This document shows positions 37,262 through 46,486 of a stretch of 64,000 nt of DNA, in pieces. The stretch's first letter is position 1; each line of letters starts with the position of its first letter. The position numbers and the translations under genes are program-made. Under the pieces are notes generated by a model. The model searched no databases. It saw only the letters and a program-made list of their open reading frames with translations, and was not told where the DNA came from. This stretch comes from JBBDMX01 sp040878035 (GTDB taxonomy: Bacteria; Planctomycetota; Phycisphaerae; Phycisphaerales; Phycisphaeraceae), in the NCBI GenBank assembly GCA_040878035.1, contig JBBDMX010000101.1:177012-241011 (forward strand), written 5' to 3'.

Positions 37262-37599
37262 CCTATCGCGTGGTTTACACGGATGCGTTTATCGCTGATG
37301 TGGACAGCCATGTCGCCTATTTGCTTGGCGAAAAAGTGCCCGCCGCGACCATCGAACAGTGGTTCGACAAGCTGTTTGATCTGGTGGATAGCCTCAACGA
37401 ATGGCCGCTGCGTTTCCCCGTCGAAGACTTGCAGACCCAAGCCACCGGCCAAGAAACACGCAAGTTGAATGTCGGTGATTACCTGGTCTTCTACCAGATT
37501 GACGACGACCACCGGCAGATCAACGTGGTCGCCTTCATGCATGGCGCCCGCCGCCGCGGCGCCAGACCCGGCGCCAGACCCGGCGCCAAACATGGTTGA
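37258..37599 (+). CDS. RelE/ParE-superfamily toxin
   Basis: 113 residues from ATG 37258, overlapping the antitoxin stop. MTYRVVYTDAFIADVDSHVAYL, WPLRFPVED, RKLNVGDYLVFYQI and INVVAFMHGARR follow the RelE/ParE fold, with the closing basic residues expected for RNA or gyrase contact. The C-terminus carries a repeated GARPGARPGA tail encoded by a short tandem repeat of GGCGCCAGACCC, which is unusual. It could be a ribosome-dependent RNase or a ParE-type gyrase toxin; sequence alone does not decide. Confidence 0.82.
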   Translation: MTYRVVYTDAFIADVDSHVAYLLGEKVPAATIEQWFDKLFDLVDSLNEWPLRFPVEDLQTQATGQETRKLNVGDYLVFYQIDDDHRQINVVAFMHGARRRGARPGARPGAKHG

Positions 37600-37767
37600 T
37601 CCCCTCCCCCCCGGGGCTTGCTGTTACCCACCTCTCGCGGTCGATAATCAAAGCAGGAACTGATTTGCCGCCCCGACACGGATGCCGGGGCGTGGGGTCG
37701 GTTATTGCTTTGAGGTCACGGTCATGGAAGGCACATTGCCCTCTCCCAAAGGGAGAGGGGGCCGAAC

Positions 37768-38790
37768 CTACTTTCCCGTCGTGACCGCGGTTTGCCGGCC
37801 CTGCGGGGTGTGCTCGTAGGCGGCGCGGTAGTGCTGCATAGCGCCCTTGGCGTCGCCCTTGTGTTCCAGCACGCGTGCCAGCAGGTAGTGGGCCTCGGCC
37901 GGGTCGGGGTTGAGTTTCAAGGCGTCAGTGAGCACGGCGGCGGCCTTGTCCCATTCCTGCATCTGCACCAGGGCGGCGCCGCGCAGGGTCAGCAATCGGC
38001 CGGCAGGGGCGGCGTTTTTCGGCAGGGCATCGAGCCGCTGCATCGCCTCACGCGCCTTGCCGTCGAGCAGGTCCACCCGCGCCAGCGCCAGGTGCAACGC
38101 CGCTTCATCGGGCTGGAGTTTCAAGCCCTGCGCCAGTTCCGTGCGGGCCGCATCGCGCTGACCTTGTGCCAGCAGCCGCTCGGCCAGTTGGAGGTGGCGG
38201 TTGGCCTTGTCAGACGATGTGCTGCTGACCACGGCATGCGTGGACAAGCGCTCCTTGAGCGCGGCGCCATCAAGCTTGCCCTGGGCGAACTCGACGTAAG
38301 CGGCGACATCCTTGGCGTAGGACGCGGGAGCCCCGGCGACATGCGCGGCCTCCGCACCATCGGCGGCGATGACCAGCGTGGTGGGCCAGACGCGCACGCC
38401 CAGCTTGCCCGACGCTTCATAGCCCGGGTCGCTGACCACGGGCCAGGTCCAGCCGTCGCCGGCCGCCAGATCACGGGCACGCTGGTCGGCCTGCTCGCCG
38501 CTGACCAGTGCGATCACGCGCAGGTCCTCACGCTGACCCACGACCTGACGCAACTCCTTGATCACCTGCTGACTGTGATCCTGCGCCGGCATGATGAACA
38601 GCAACAGCGTGACGCGCCCGCTGTCAGGCACGGTCACCTTGTCGCCCTTGGTGTCCACGGCGGACCATTGCACCTTCGCGGATGCCGCCGGCGCCGCCGC
38701 TTCCTCGGCGCGCGCCGCCAGCGTCACGGCCCCGATCACGCCGGCTGTCGCCAGCACCATCCACCACCAAACTATTCGCGTCGCAATCAT
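37768..38790 (-). CDS. Exported redoxin-like TPR protein lacking the CXXC site
   Basis: 340 residues: signal peptide (VWWWMVLATAGVIGAVTLAARA), a thioredoxin/AhpC-like domain (residues about 40-175) and three to four tetratricopeptide repeats to the end. Where TlpA/ResA proteins have WCXXC, this has FIMPAQDHS, so it cannot act as a thiol reductase by the usual chemistry. Its ATG overlaps the stop of the 15-heme cytochrome gene (ATGA at 38787-38790), so it is the last gene of the multiheme operon. TPRs suggest a scaffolding role in cytochrome assembly (inference). Confidence 0.82.
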   Translation of the reverse strand: MIATRIVWWWMVLATAGVIGAVTLAARAEEAAAPAASAKVQWSAVDTKGDKVTVPDSGRVTLLLFIMPAQDHSQQVIKELRQVVGQREDLRVIALVSGEQADQRARDLAAGDGWTWPVVSDPGYEASGKLGVRVWPTTLVIAADGAEAAHVAGAPASYAKDVAAYVEFAQGKLDGAALKERLSTHAVVSSTSSDKANRHLQLAERLLAQGQRDAARTELAQGLKLQPDEAALHLALARVDLLDGKAREAMQRLDALPKNAAPAGRLLTLRGAALVQMQEWDKAAAVLTDALKLNPDPAEAHYLLARVLEHKGDAKGAMQHYRAAYEHTPQGRQTAVTTGK

Positions 38791-40223
38791 GGCAGAGTCT
38801 CCTTGGGCGCCGCGGCGCCATCTGTTTCATTCATCACCGCTTGCTTGCGGTCGTAGCCCATCGCCTGGTGGCAGCCGGGCGAGCACGATCCGCCGGTCTC
38901 GGTTTTCTTAAAGTTGATGGGCAACTCCCAGTTGCCGTAGGGCACGCTTTCGCGCACATGCTGGGGCTGGGTGCTGGCATGCGTGCTGTGACAGGCCCGG
39001 CAGCTTCGTCCGCGCTTGTCCTTGTTCACGTGGGCAAAGTGCAGGTTCTCCTGGCCGTTGCGGAAGCCGGTCAAGCCGTCGGCCTGCGGCTTGAGCACCA
39101 GTTGCTTGTCGTGGCAGGCAAAGCACAGGTCGTACTTCTCGACGTTGAACGACTCATAGAACCCGGTGGGATAGGGCTTGGCCAGCAGGCGTGAGACGTC
39201 CGACCCGTGCACGTTGTGGCATCCGCCGCAGCTTCCCTCACGCAGCGGGCCGTGCATGCTCAGCTTGGGATCGGTGATCAGCGCCACCGAGGCGATGACC
39301 TTGCCCTGTGGATCCTTGACCTCCTTGTCGTGGCAGGTGAGGCAGATTTTGACGGGCTTATCTTTCATCAGCGTGGCCAGGTCGCCGCCGTGGGGCGTGT
39401 GACAGTTGGCGCAAGCGTTGTCCTGGGTCACCGCCGAGTGCTTGTACTTGGCGTCCTGCACGGCCTTGCGCACGTCGGTGTGGCATTCGGTGGTGCAGAG
39501 CGCCAGGGGCTCGGCGCGGGTGATGTGCAGATGATTCGAGGCATGCGAATCGTGACAGACCAGGCAGTCGCCTTCGACGGGCTTGTGCTTGAACTGCATC
39601 GTCGCCAATTGCTGATCCAGCTCCTGGTGGCAACTGATGCACAGCTCGCGGCCTTGCTTGACCAGCAGCTTGGGCAGCTCGGATGTGTGCGATTGATGGC
39701 ACACGCCGCAGGCGCCGGCCGCCACCGGGCCGTGGATGTTCTTCTTGTCGCCGGTGACGCTCTGGTGGCATGTGTTGCACGTCTCACCCATGGTCTTGCC
39801 GCGGAAGTAAGTCTGGTCGGCGCCGCCGTGCGGATTGTGGCACGACAGGCATTCGCCGCGCTCCAGCGGCTTGTGAACCACCTTGGCGCCGGTGGTGTCG
39901 ATCTGGTGGCAGAAACCACAGAGCTTGTCCTTTTCGCGCGTGAGCTTGAAGGTGTGCTTCTCGGCGCTCACGGGCGTGTGGCAGGCATCGCAGGCGTTGA
40001 CGTTGACCGGGCCATGCAGCTTCTTGTACTGCTTGACCGAGGCGTGGCACTGATCGGTGACGCAGTTGGCGGGCTTGATCTCGATGGTGGGGCGCTGCAC
40101 TTTGGCCCCCGGTTGCGCGGCCGGTTGGGTGGTGGGGGCGGTTGTCACGGACTGCTGAGCGTGCGCCCTTGACACGAGCGCGAACGTCAGTGCGAGCATC
40201 AATAGCAGCGAGATGCTTCGCAT
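38787..40223 (-). CDS. 15-heme c-type cytochrome (paralogue 2)
   Basis: 478 residues from ATG 40223, where a signal peptide begins (MRSISLLLMLALTFALV). There are 12 CXXCH motifs plus CVTDQCH (CX4CH, first), CTTECH (CX3CH, ninth) and CSPGCH (CX3CH, last), giving 15 heme sites. Many are followed by x-x-H (for example CLSCHNPH), supplying the sixth ligand. It is co-linear with the upstream 15-heme protein and clearly its paralogue, but soluble rather than anchored. A 125-base gap separates the two. It is a likely periplasmic electron conduit or reductase subunit; no catalytic-site signature was seen. Confidence 0.9.
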   Translation of the reverse strand: MRSISLLLMLALTFALVSRAHAQQSVTTAPTTQPAAQPGAKVQRPTIEIKPANCVTDQCHASVKQYKKLHGPVNVNACDACHTPVSAEKHTFKLTREKDKLCGFCHQIDTTGAKVVHKPLERGECLSCHNPHGGADQTYFRGKTMGETCNTCHQSVTGDKKNIHGPVAAGACGVCHQSHTSELPKLLVKQGRELCISCHQELDQQLATMQFKHKPVEGDCLVCHDSHASNHLHITRAEPLALCTTECHTDVRKAVQDAKYKHSAVTQDNACANCHTPHGGDLATLMKDKPVKICLTCHDKEVKDPQGKVIASVALITDPKLSMHGPLREGSCGGCHNVHGSDVSRLLAKPYPTGFYESFNVEKYDLCFACHDKQLVLKPQADGLTGFRNGQENLHFAHVNKDKRGRSCRACHSTHASTQPQHVRESVPYGNWELPINFKKTETGGSCSPGCHQAMGYDRKQAVMNETDGAAAPKETLP

Positions 40224-40348
40224 AGAAAGCGCCGCGGCTTTGCCGCGCTTCTTGGCGCCATCGCATGGTCGTGCCCTCACCCCAGCCTCCGGGGTCTCCC
40301 TAAGAAGGGAGAGGGGGTAATGCGTCCGCCAGTTCGTGGAGAGTCGGG

Positions 40349-41938
40349 TCATGGTACACCTCGTAAATCATCCGCAGCCGGCTGCGTCGCTGGCACAGTC
40401 TGCTCGTTCTTCGTTCCTCGTACTTCGTTCTTCGCTTCCGGTGTCCGGGAGTAAGCCTTGGCTTCGTGGCAGCCCGGGGCGCAGCGGCCGCCGTCGTCTG
40501 CCTTCTCGAAGCGGATGGGCATGGCCCACTGCGAGCCTTCGAAGGGCACGTCCTGGGCCATATGGTTGGGCTGATCGCTGCCGTGCAGGCTGTGACAGGT
40601 CTTGCACGTGCGGCCCTTCTCATCGCGGTGCACGTGCGCGTAGTGCAGGTTCCTGTCCCCATCGCGGAAGCCCGTGAGACTTTTCGTTTTCTCCAGCAGC
40701 ACCAGGTCCTGACTGTGGCAGCCAAAGCACAATGCGTAGTTGCCCAGGTCGAATGAGGCGTAGAACGTCTTGGGGAACTTTTCGCGCAGCAGGTTGGCCT
40801 GCGTGGCGCCGTGCACGTTGTGACACGAGCTACAGTCGCCCGAGCGGATCGGCCCGTGCAGGAACTTGCGCGCCAGCGTCGGCTTCATACTGGCGATCAT
40901 CCTGCCGTCGGACGTCTTGAGCTCCTGGTCGTGGCAGGTCAGGCACAGTTTGTCCTGGCGATCACGCAGCAGCACGCGCGTCTCCCCGGCGTGAGGCTCA
41001 TGACAGTTGGCGCAGCTTTCCTTCATGAACATCGCGTCGTGACTCACCGTCGCGCCCTCAATCGTCCTGGCGATCTGCTCGTGACAGGACAGGCACGTCT
41101 GGGTCACGTCGGCCTTGAGTTGATGCGGGTTCGCTGAGGTGTGCGCCGCATGGCAGGTGAGACAGTCCTTCTTGGCCGGGTCGTGCGTCGCCGGTGAGTT
41201 GGCCAGACGCAGCTTGATCTGATCGTGACAGGCAAAGCAATGCTCCGGCCCATCGCCTCCGCGCAACAGCTTGGCGTTGTCCGCCTGGTGCGGGTTGTGA
41301 CAAGCGGTGCACTGGCCGGCGATGAACGGGGTGTGCGCGTATTTCTCCAGCGGCATGATGTGGCACTTCTGGCAAAGCTGGCCGACGGAATCCGCCTTGA
41401 GCAGGTGCTTGGTCGCCGAAATGTGCGGGTCGTGGCACGCCAGGCAGCCGTTGACCGATACGGCCTTATGCTCGTGGCTGCGCGTGCCGGTAACATCGTG
41501 ACAGGTCTGGCACACGCCGTCGTTGGGTTTCTTGAGCGGATAAGTGTGCTCGCCCTGATCCGATTCATGGCAGGTCGAGCAGGCCTGCACAGCGACGGGG
41601 CCGTGTACGACGCGGGCGACGGTGAACTGGCCGTGGCATTCGGGGGTGACGCAACTGGCGTCGGCGGGCAAAGCGCCGCTGGGCCGAGGCGCAGGCGGGG
41701 GCAGGACGATCACCTGCTCCACCCGCGCCGAAAAAGCCGTGTCGCGCGTGTAGCGCGCCATCGAGTCGGCGCCCGAACGGCTTGGGACCGGCGCCGCCTG
41801 ATCACCGGCAGGCCCGCGACTGAGCATGCGCGTCAGCAGGAACACCACGAGCACAAATGCGACGATGCCGGCGACCCACAGCACGGTGCGCCAAGTGCCC
41901 AAGCTCCCCGAGCGAGGTTGGTGACTGGCGGTGGTCAT
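40349..41938 (-). CDS. 15-heme c-type cytochrome, membrane-anchored (paralogue 1)
   Basis: 529 residues. An uncleaved N-terminal anchor (VLWVAGIVAFVLVVFLLTRML) precedes 15 heme motifs: CVTPECH (CX4CH) first, 13 CXXCH, and CAPGCH (CX3CH) last. The order and spacing match the next gene downstream. The start overlaps the NapC-type gene by 4 bases (ATGA). The C-terminal about 25 residues (from SRTPEAKNE) are encoded by GAAGTACGAAG repeat words and are probably a late addition. It presumably passes electrons between the membrane subunits and periplasmic carriers. Confidence 0.9.
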   Translation of the reverse strand: MTTASHQPRSGSLGTWRTVLWVAGIVAFVLVVFLLTRMLSRGPAGDQAAPVPSRSGADSMARYTRDTAFSARVEQVIVLPPPAPRPSGALPADASCVTPECHGQFTVARVVHGPVAVQACSTCHESDQGEHTYPLKKPNDGVCQTCHDVTGTRSHEHKAVSVNGCLACHDPHISATKHLLKADSVGQLCQKCHIMPLEKYAHTPFIAGQCTACHNPHQADNAKLLRGGDGPEHCFACHDQIKLRLANSPATHDPAKKDCLTCHAAHTSANPHQLKADVTQTCLSCHEQIARTIEGATVSHDAMFMKESCANCHEPHAGETRVLLRDRQDKLCLTCHDQELKTSDGRMIASMKPTLARKFLHGPIRSGDCSSCHNVHGATQANLLREKFPKTFYASFDLGNYALCFGCHSQDLVLLEKTKSLTGFRDGDRNLHYAHVHRDEKGRTCKTCHSLHGSDQPNHMAQDVPFEGSQWAMPIRFEKADDGGRCAPGCHEAKAYSRTPEAKNEVRGTKNEQTVPATQPAADDLRGVP

Positions 41939-43503
41939 GGCCCAGGTCCATGGAATGATGGTTGGGGCGCGTCCGGCGACGGGGCATCGGATGGCGCCAC
42001 GGCATTGGCGGCATCGCTGGCGTAGCTGAGCAGCGCCATGGCATAGGGCACATTGTGCACGCCCGGTCCCTGGCGCACCATGGCGATGTTGTGCCGGGCA
42101 TCATCCAGCCGCCGCTGCGCCATCAGTAATGCCTGCGGATCGAGCGCCGCTCCCTTCATCCGCGCCTCGGCGGCGACCAGCGCTTCCTCCGCCACGGTCA
42201 TGCGCTTATCCAGCGCCAGCTTCCAATCGTCGAGCATCGGGCCATACTTCTCGCCGTGGCAGGTCACGCAGGCGCTGCGAGCGGCGCCCCAGGTCTTGCC
42301 GCCCATCTCCGGCGACACCCCTTCCTCGTGGGAAACACGGTGGCAGGCGATACAGTCCACTTGCGTGGTGAACATGGGACTGGGCATGTCCGGCACGCCG
42401 CGACCGCCCTTGCCCTGGTAAAGCGACAGGGCGCTATTGTGCAGCCGCTCGTGACACTGGCCGCAGCTCCCGTGGTCCGGGCCGCGCCCCGACGATGTCG
42501 CGAGCAGTTCGGCGCCGCCCATGGGCACGGCCCCCAGTTCATGGGTGATCTGCACGTGGCAACTGGAGCATTCGACCTTGTGTACGTTGATGTGCTCGCG
42601 GTGGAGGAAGGCGGTTTCGCTGTAGCGCGCCATCTGCGCCGGCTGGTTGTGGCAGTTCCAGCACATCTGCCGCGGCACCGCGCCGTCGCCCGCCACCGAG
42701 TCAGAGTGGCAGTTGAGGCACGACACACCCCGGTCGATGTACTGGGCGTGATCGAACAGCCCCGTGCTCAGGCGAATTTGCTCCTTGGGCGCTTCGTGGC
42801 ATGATCGGCATCCGCCCAGCGTCTGGTCGTCCCGGCCGTGCGTCACGCCTTTCATGTGGCAGAGGAAGCAGGATTCGAGCGTCACGACGATGTGTTTGCC
42901 CTGCACCATCTGCGAATGGCAGGAGACGCAGCGAAGCTCCTGGCCGCGGCGCGTTTCGGTCAGATGCGGCGTGTGATCGAAGCGGATCGTCACCGCCACG
43001 CCACGCTTGTTGGTGATCTCCCAATCCACCTTGCCCTCGAGCACCCGGCGTTCGTGACAGCCCGAACGCAGGCACGAGCTGTCGCGCACCTCAGCGTGCG
43101 GCTTGGAGCCATAGGTCTTGGTGATGAACTTCACCGCCTGGCTGCTGGCCTGCCACTTGCCCTTGAGCGTGTTCTCCAACCCCGGCTCAAAGTGGCACAG
43201 CGGGCAGGCGACGCCCTTGTGCGTCGAGTCGTGCCAAGCCTGGTAGTACGGCTCCATGACGTGGCAGGAGCGGCAGAACTCGGGCTGCATGGAATAATCG
43301 GCAAAGGCCGTGGCCCCGGCGAGCATGCCAACCCCCAGAATCAGGCACCAGCCCCAGAGCGAGGGGACAACGCCCAGCGCGGGGATCCAGCGGGCGCGCC
43401 GGCGGCGGCGAATGCCGATGACCCGCCACCACCAGGGCCGGCGAGGCTTGGCGATGGGCGGCACGGCTTGCCCGGTTTCCGTATGTTGCAGGTCATCACT
43501 CAT
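41935..43503 (-). CDS. NapC/NirT-type dodecaheme cytochrome
   Basis: 522 residues. A short cytoplasmic Arg-rich start and one membrane helix (LWGWCLILGVGMLAGATAFADY) lead directly into FCRSCHVMEPYYQAWHDSTH and CPLCHFEPG, the NapC/NrfH quinol-dehydrogenase signature. In total 11 CXXCH and one CX4CH (CLRSGCH) give 12 hemes. The last about 110 residues form a heme-free helical domain. It overlaps both neighbours by 4 bases. NapC-type proteins oxidise membrane quinol and pass electrons to periplasmic partners, here probably the 15-heme proteins. Confidence 0.9.
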   Translation of the reverse strand: MSDDLQHTETGQAVPPIAKPRRPWWWRVIGIRRRRRARWIPALGVVPSLWGWCLILGVGMLAGATAFADYSMQPEFCRSCHVMEPYYQAWHDSTHKGVACPLCHFEPGLENTLKGKWQASSQAVKFITKTYGSKPHAEVRDSSCLRSGCHERRVLEGKVDWEITNKRGVAVTIRFDHTPHLTETRRGQELRCVSCHSQMVQGKHIVVTLESCFLCHMKGVTHGRDDQTLGGCRSCHEAPKEQIRLSTGLFDHAQYIDRGVSCLNCHSDSVAGDGAVPRQMCWNCHNQPAQMARYSETAFLHREHINVHKVECSSCHVQITHELGAVPMGGAELLATSSGRGPDHGSCGQCHERLHNSALSLYQGKGGRGVPDMPSPMFTTQVDCIACHRVSHEEGVSPEMGGKTWGAARSACVTCHGEKYGPMLDDWKLALDKRMTVAEEALVAAEARMKGAALDPQALLMAQRRLDDARHNIAMVRQGPGVHNVPYAMALLSYASDAANAVAPSDAPSPDAPQPSFHGPGP

Positions 43504-45650
43504 CGTAAGGCCTCCAACCCGGCGAGGATGATCAGCACGACCATGGTGGTGCCGATGAGCATGGCCAGGATGCCGGCGGCGACGGCGACGTAGCGTTGCC
43601 AGCGCGGGGCGGCAGGCACGCGCATCGACTCGAGCTTGCCCTCTTTCACCAACCGCTCGTACTCGTCAGGCCGCTCGTGCTTGAACTCTTCCTCGGGCAT
43701 GCTGCCGGTGAACATCACGTCATCGACGGGGAACTTTTCGGGGCGCAGATGGGCGTTGAAGAAGTGGATGGTGAAGATGAAGCCCACCGCCAGCAGGGCC
43801 TCGTATCCGTGGATGATGGTGGCGATGTTGAAGAACCATCCGGGCATGAAGTTGGAGAAGAAGAGGGGGAACCAGAGCATCAGGCCGGTGAAGCCGATGA
43901 CGCTGGTGCCGAAGATTTCCGCCCAGTAGTCGAATTTTTCCCAGTAGGTCCAGTGGTCGAAGCGCGGCATTTTCTTGCCGCCGAAGAACCAGCGGATCAT
44001 GCCCAGCATGTCCTTGGCGTCCTTCCATCGCGGCAAGAGCGAGTTGGGGCCGAAGAGGACATTCTTGATCGAGTGCTGACGGATGCGACGGACGACGCCC
44101 ACGCCGTGGACGATGAAGTTACCGATGAGCATGAGAGCGAAGAAGCGGTGCAGGACGCCCGTGCCGTTGACCCCGCCGAACATCGTCGCCAGGGACATGG
44201 CCCAGGCCTGATCGGAGAAGAACAGGGGCATGCCGGTTAGCGTCAAGCCGAAGAAGCTGACGATGATCAGGGCGTGGTTGGTGCGATCGACGCGGTTGAA
44301 GCGCTTGATGCCGTGCTTGGGCCGCTCGTGGTGAACCGGCGGATGGCGGAAGCGATGGATCATGGCGCGGACGAACCACAGGAGCGTGTGCAGCCCGAAG
44401 AAGCCGAAGGTCGCGCTCATGACCAGCATGAAGTAAAGCCAGACGGCGTGGAAGAGCGGAAAGCGCTTGGCGTCGTGGAAGTCGGCGTGGGGCTCGAACT
44501 TGGCGAAGCTGGCGCTGGCGCCGGCGTGGCAGTTGGCCTGGGCACAGGTCCGCACGCGGTTGTCGCCAAAGAGCCGCGAGGCGGGGTTGTCCAGTTCCAT
44601 GACATCGTGCGCGCCGTGGCAACTGCTGCATCGGGCGGCGCGGTCGAAGCCCAGTTGCGTCACCTGGCCGTGATAGCTGCGGCGATAGGTGGCGTAGAGC
44701 GATCGCCCGTCGCCGCCGCCCTTGAGCGGCTTGTCGTGGCAGGCGCCGCATTCGTTGACGATGTCCAGCATGAAGCGCGGGGTGTCGGCGGCGGAAATGC
44801 GGTGGGCCGTGTGGCAGTTGGTGCACACCGGCGCGTCGGCGTCCCCCGCCGCCAGCTTCCGGCCATGCACGCTCGTATCGTAGACCTCCTGCACGCCCAC
44901 GTGACACTGACCACAGGTTGCCGGCACGTGGTCGCGGAACACCGACGACTGCGGATTCGACGCCGGCAGCACCTCATGGGCGCGGTGGCAGTCGGCGCAC
45001 GTCGCCGCCACCACCAGGCCCCCCTTGGCGATCGCCTTGCCGTGCACGCTCCCCAAGTAGTCACCTACGCGCACCGCCCCGCTCTTGTCGTCGCCGCCGT
45101 TGCCATGCTTCTCGTGGCAGCCGGCACAGGTCTTGACGATATTGAGCGGGTAGACCATGGACTGGCGGTCGGCCTTGGCGCGAATGTCGTGCCCGCCGTG
45201 GCAAGTCGCACAGGTGGGCGCGTCAGCCAGGCCTTTGGCCAGGGCATCAGCGTGGGCACTGCGGCGGAAGGTGGCCGCCTGATCGTTGTGGCAGGAGGTG
45301 GCGCAGTCGGCCGGGCCCATCTCCGCGGCGTGGGGCAAGGTGGCCGCCTGCGCGTGACAGGACACGCAGGCCAGGTCCTTGTGGACGCTCGTGGACAGCG
45401 CGGTGGGCGGGGTGAACAACTCGGGCCGGGCCGCCGGCGCCTGGGCCGGATCGCGCGGCGAGGCGACCATCATGCCGCGCTGCGCCGGCGTGTACTGGGC
45501 GATGTCCGATTGACCGTGACAGCCAAAGCAGCGCCGGTTGTCAATCTGCGCCTGCTGCACCTCGACCGCGCCGGCGGACCCGGCCGGCACACACACGGCC
45601 AGGCACGCCAGCAGGACAAGCATCGAATGACATAGCAGGTTACGGGCCAA
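43500..45650 (-). CDS. Multiheme cytochrome c / cytochrome b fusion (CbcL-like architecture)
   Basis: About 716 residues from a TTG at 45650, chosen because GGAG lies 7 bases upstream and a full signal peptide (ARNLLCHSMLVLLACLAVC) follows; ATG 45623 would remove its basic start. The N-terminal half has 9 CXXCH, one CX3CH (CATSCH) and one CX4CH (CAQANCH), or 11 heme c sites. The C-terminal half has about six helices with His-bearing segments (TNHALII, VLHRFFALMLIGNFIVHG, IHGYEALLAVGF, IHFFNAH) typical of FdnI/HydC-type diheme cytochrome b. This is the same domain layout as Geobacter CbcL, an inner-membrane quinol oxidoreductase for low-potential electron export. First gene of the operon. Confidence 0.88.
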   Translation of the reverse strand: MARNLLCHSMLVLLACLAVCVPAGSAGAVEVQQAQIDNRRCFGCHGQSDIAQYTPAQRGMMVASPRDPAQAPAARPELFTPPTALSTSVHKDLACVSCHAQAATLPHAAEMGPADCATSCHNDQAATFRRSAHADALAKGLADAPTCATCHGGHDIRAKADRQSMVYPLNIVKTCAGCHEKHGNGGDDKSGAVRVGDYLGSVHGKAIAKGGLVVAATCADCHRAHEVLPASNPQSSVFRDHVPATCGQCHVGVQEVYDTSVHGRKLAAGDADAPVCTNCHTAHRISAADTPRFMLDIVNECGACHDKPLKGGGDGRSLYATYRRSYHGQVTQLGFDRAARCSSCHGAHDVMELDNPASRLFGDNRVRTCAQANCHAGASASFAKFEPHADFHDAKRFPLFHAVWLYFMLVMSATFGFFGLHTLLWFVRAMIHRFRHPPVHHERPKHGIKRFNRVDRTNHALIIVSFFGLTLTGMPLFFSDQAWAMSLATMFGGVNGTGVLHRFFALMLIGNFIVHGVGVVRRIRQHSIKNVLFGPNSLLPRWKDAKDMLGMIRWFFGGKKMPRFDHWTYWEKFDYWAEIFGTSVIGFTGLMLWFPLFFSNFMPGWFFNIATIIHGYEALLAVGFIFTIHFFNAHLRPEKFPVDDVMFTGSMPEEEFKHERPDEYERLVKEGKLESMRVPAAPRWQRYVAVAAGILAMLIGTTMVVLIILAGLEALR

Positions 45651-45849
45651 GTCTGACTCCGCCAGGGTGCGTAGTGACCCCTCCCCTGCCTTTGGCACAT
45701 GCTGTGCCACGGCCCGATGGCGGTAAGTCGCGAGTAAACGACCCCGACAGCGATGGCGATTCTCAGTGCTGGGAAGTGACGGGGCGCGCCACTTCCCGCA
45801 GATAAGAGGCTGCGGCATTTGCAGCTTGTCATTCCCCCAGTCATGGCGC

Positions 45850-46248
45850 TTACGCCAGCAGTGCGTTGAACCCGGCTTGCACAAAATGCTGATCGGCGGT
45901 CAGGGCGTCGCTGAGCCCCTCACGCTGCATGACCACAAAGGAAATGCAGTCAACCAGACTCCATCCTTTGTCCGGACGCGCCGCGTACAACTCGGCGCCC
46001 CGATCGAACAACTCCTGGGTGGCAGGAATGAACTGCACCGCAGGGTTATCGCGCATCGATGCAAGCAGGATGTTGAACAAAGGGCGGTTGGCCGGCGAGG
46101 ACAGATACGCTGCCAGTTCCGTCATCACCCAGGCGGTAGTGACAATGGGCGGCAGGTGGCTCGACCACGCTTGGGCAGCGGCATGCCGCGAATCATTGGG
46201 AGCGATCACGGCAATGAAATAGGAAGTGTCTGCAAAGACCCGGTTCAT
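45850..46248 (-). CDS. PIN-domain toxin (VapC-like)
   Basis: 132 residues. The PIN-domain acidic residues are visible in VFADTSYFIA, the ELAAYL helix, and GWSLVDCISFVVM with a following LTADQHF. VapC toxins are Mg-dependent RNases. Its ATG overlaps the upstream small gene (ATGA, 46245-46248). Confidence 0.88.
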   Translation of the reverse strand: MNRVFADTSYFIAVIAPNDSRHAAAQAWSSHLPPIVTTAWVMTELAAYLSSPANRPLFNILLASMRDNPAVQFIPATQELFDRGAELYAARPDKGWSLVDCISFVVMQREGLSDALTADQHFVQAGFNALLA

Positions 46249-46454
46249 CGCTTGGGCGTTCCATAAATGTAATGGTCATGCTGAAGGGACCCGTCGGAGG
46301 GAAGGTCCTTACCCTTGCCCGCCACCTCATCCAGCAACTGACTCAGCAACGTCGACGATGGCACCGGCTGGATCAACACCTGGCTGCCCTCGGGCAGCAT
46401 CACGTCATCGTCCAACACCACCGCCCCGTTCTTGATGTGTCCTTTGTAGGTCAT
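46245..46454 (-). CDS. VapB-type small antitoxin (AF2212/DUF104-like)
   Basis: 69 residues: MTYKGHIKNGAVVLDDDVMLPEG is the beta-hairpin start characteristic of the DUF104/AF2212-like antitoxins that pair with PIN toxins. The acidic C-terminal half would wrap the toxin. It is coupled by overlap to the PIN gene. Confidence 0.82.
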   Translation of the reverse strand: MTYKGHIKNGAVVLDDDVMLPEGSQVLIQPVPSSTLLSQLLDEVAGKGKDLPSDGSLQHDHYIYGTPKR

Positions 46455-46486
46455 GCCAGCACACTCCAGCGTGATTATATTCGTCG

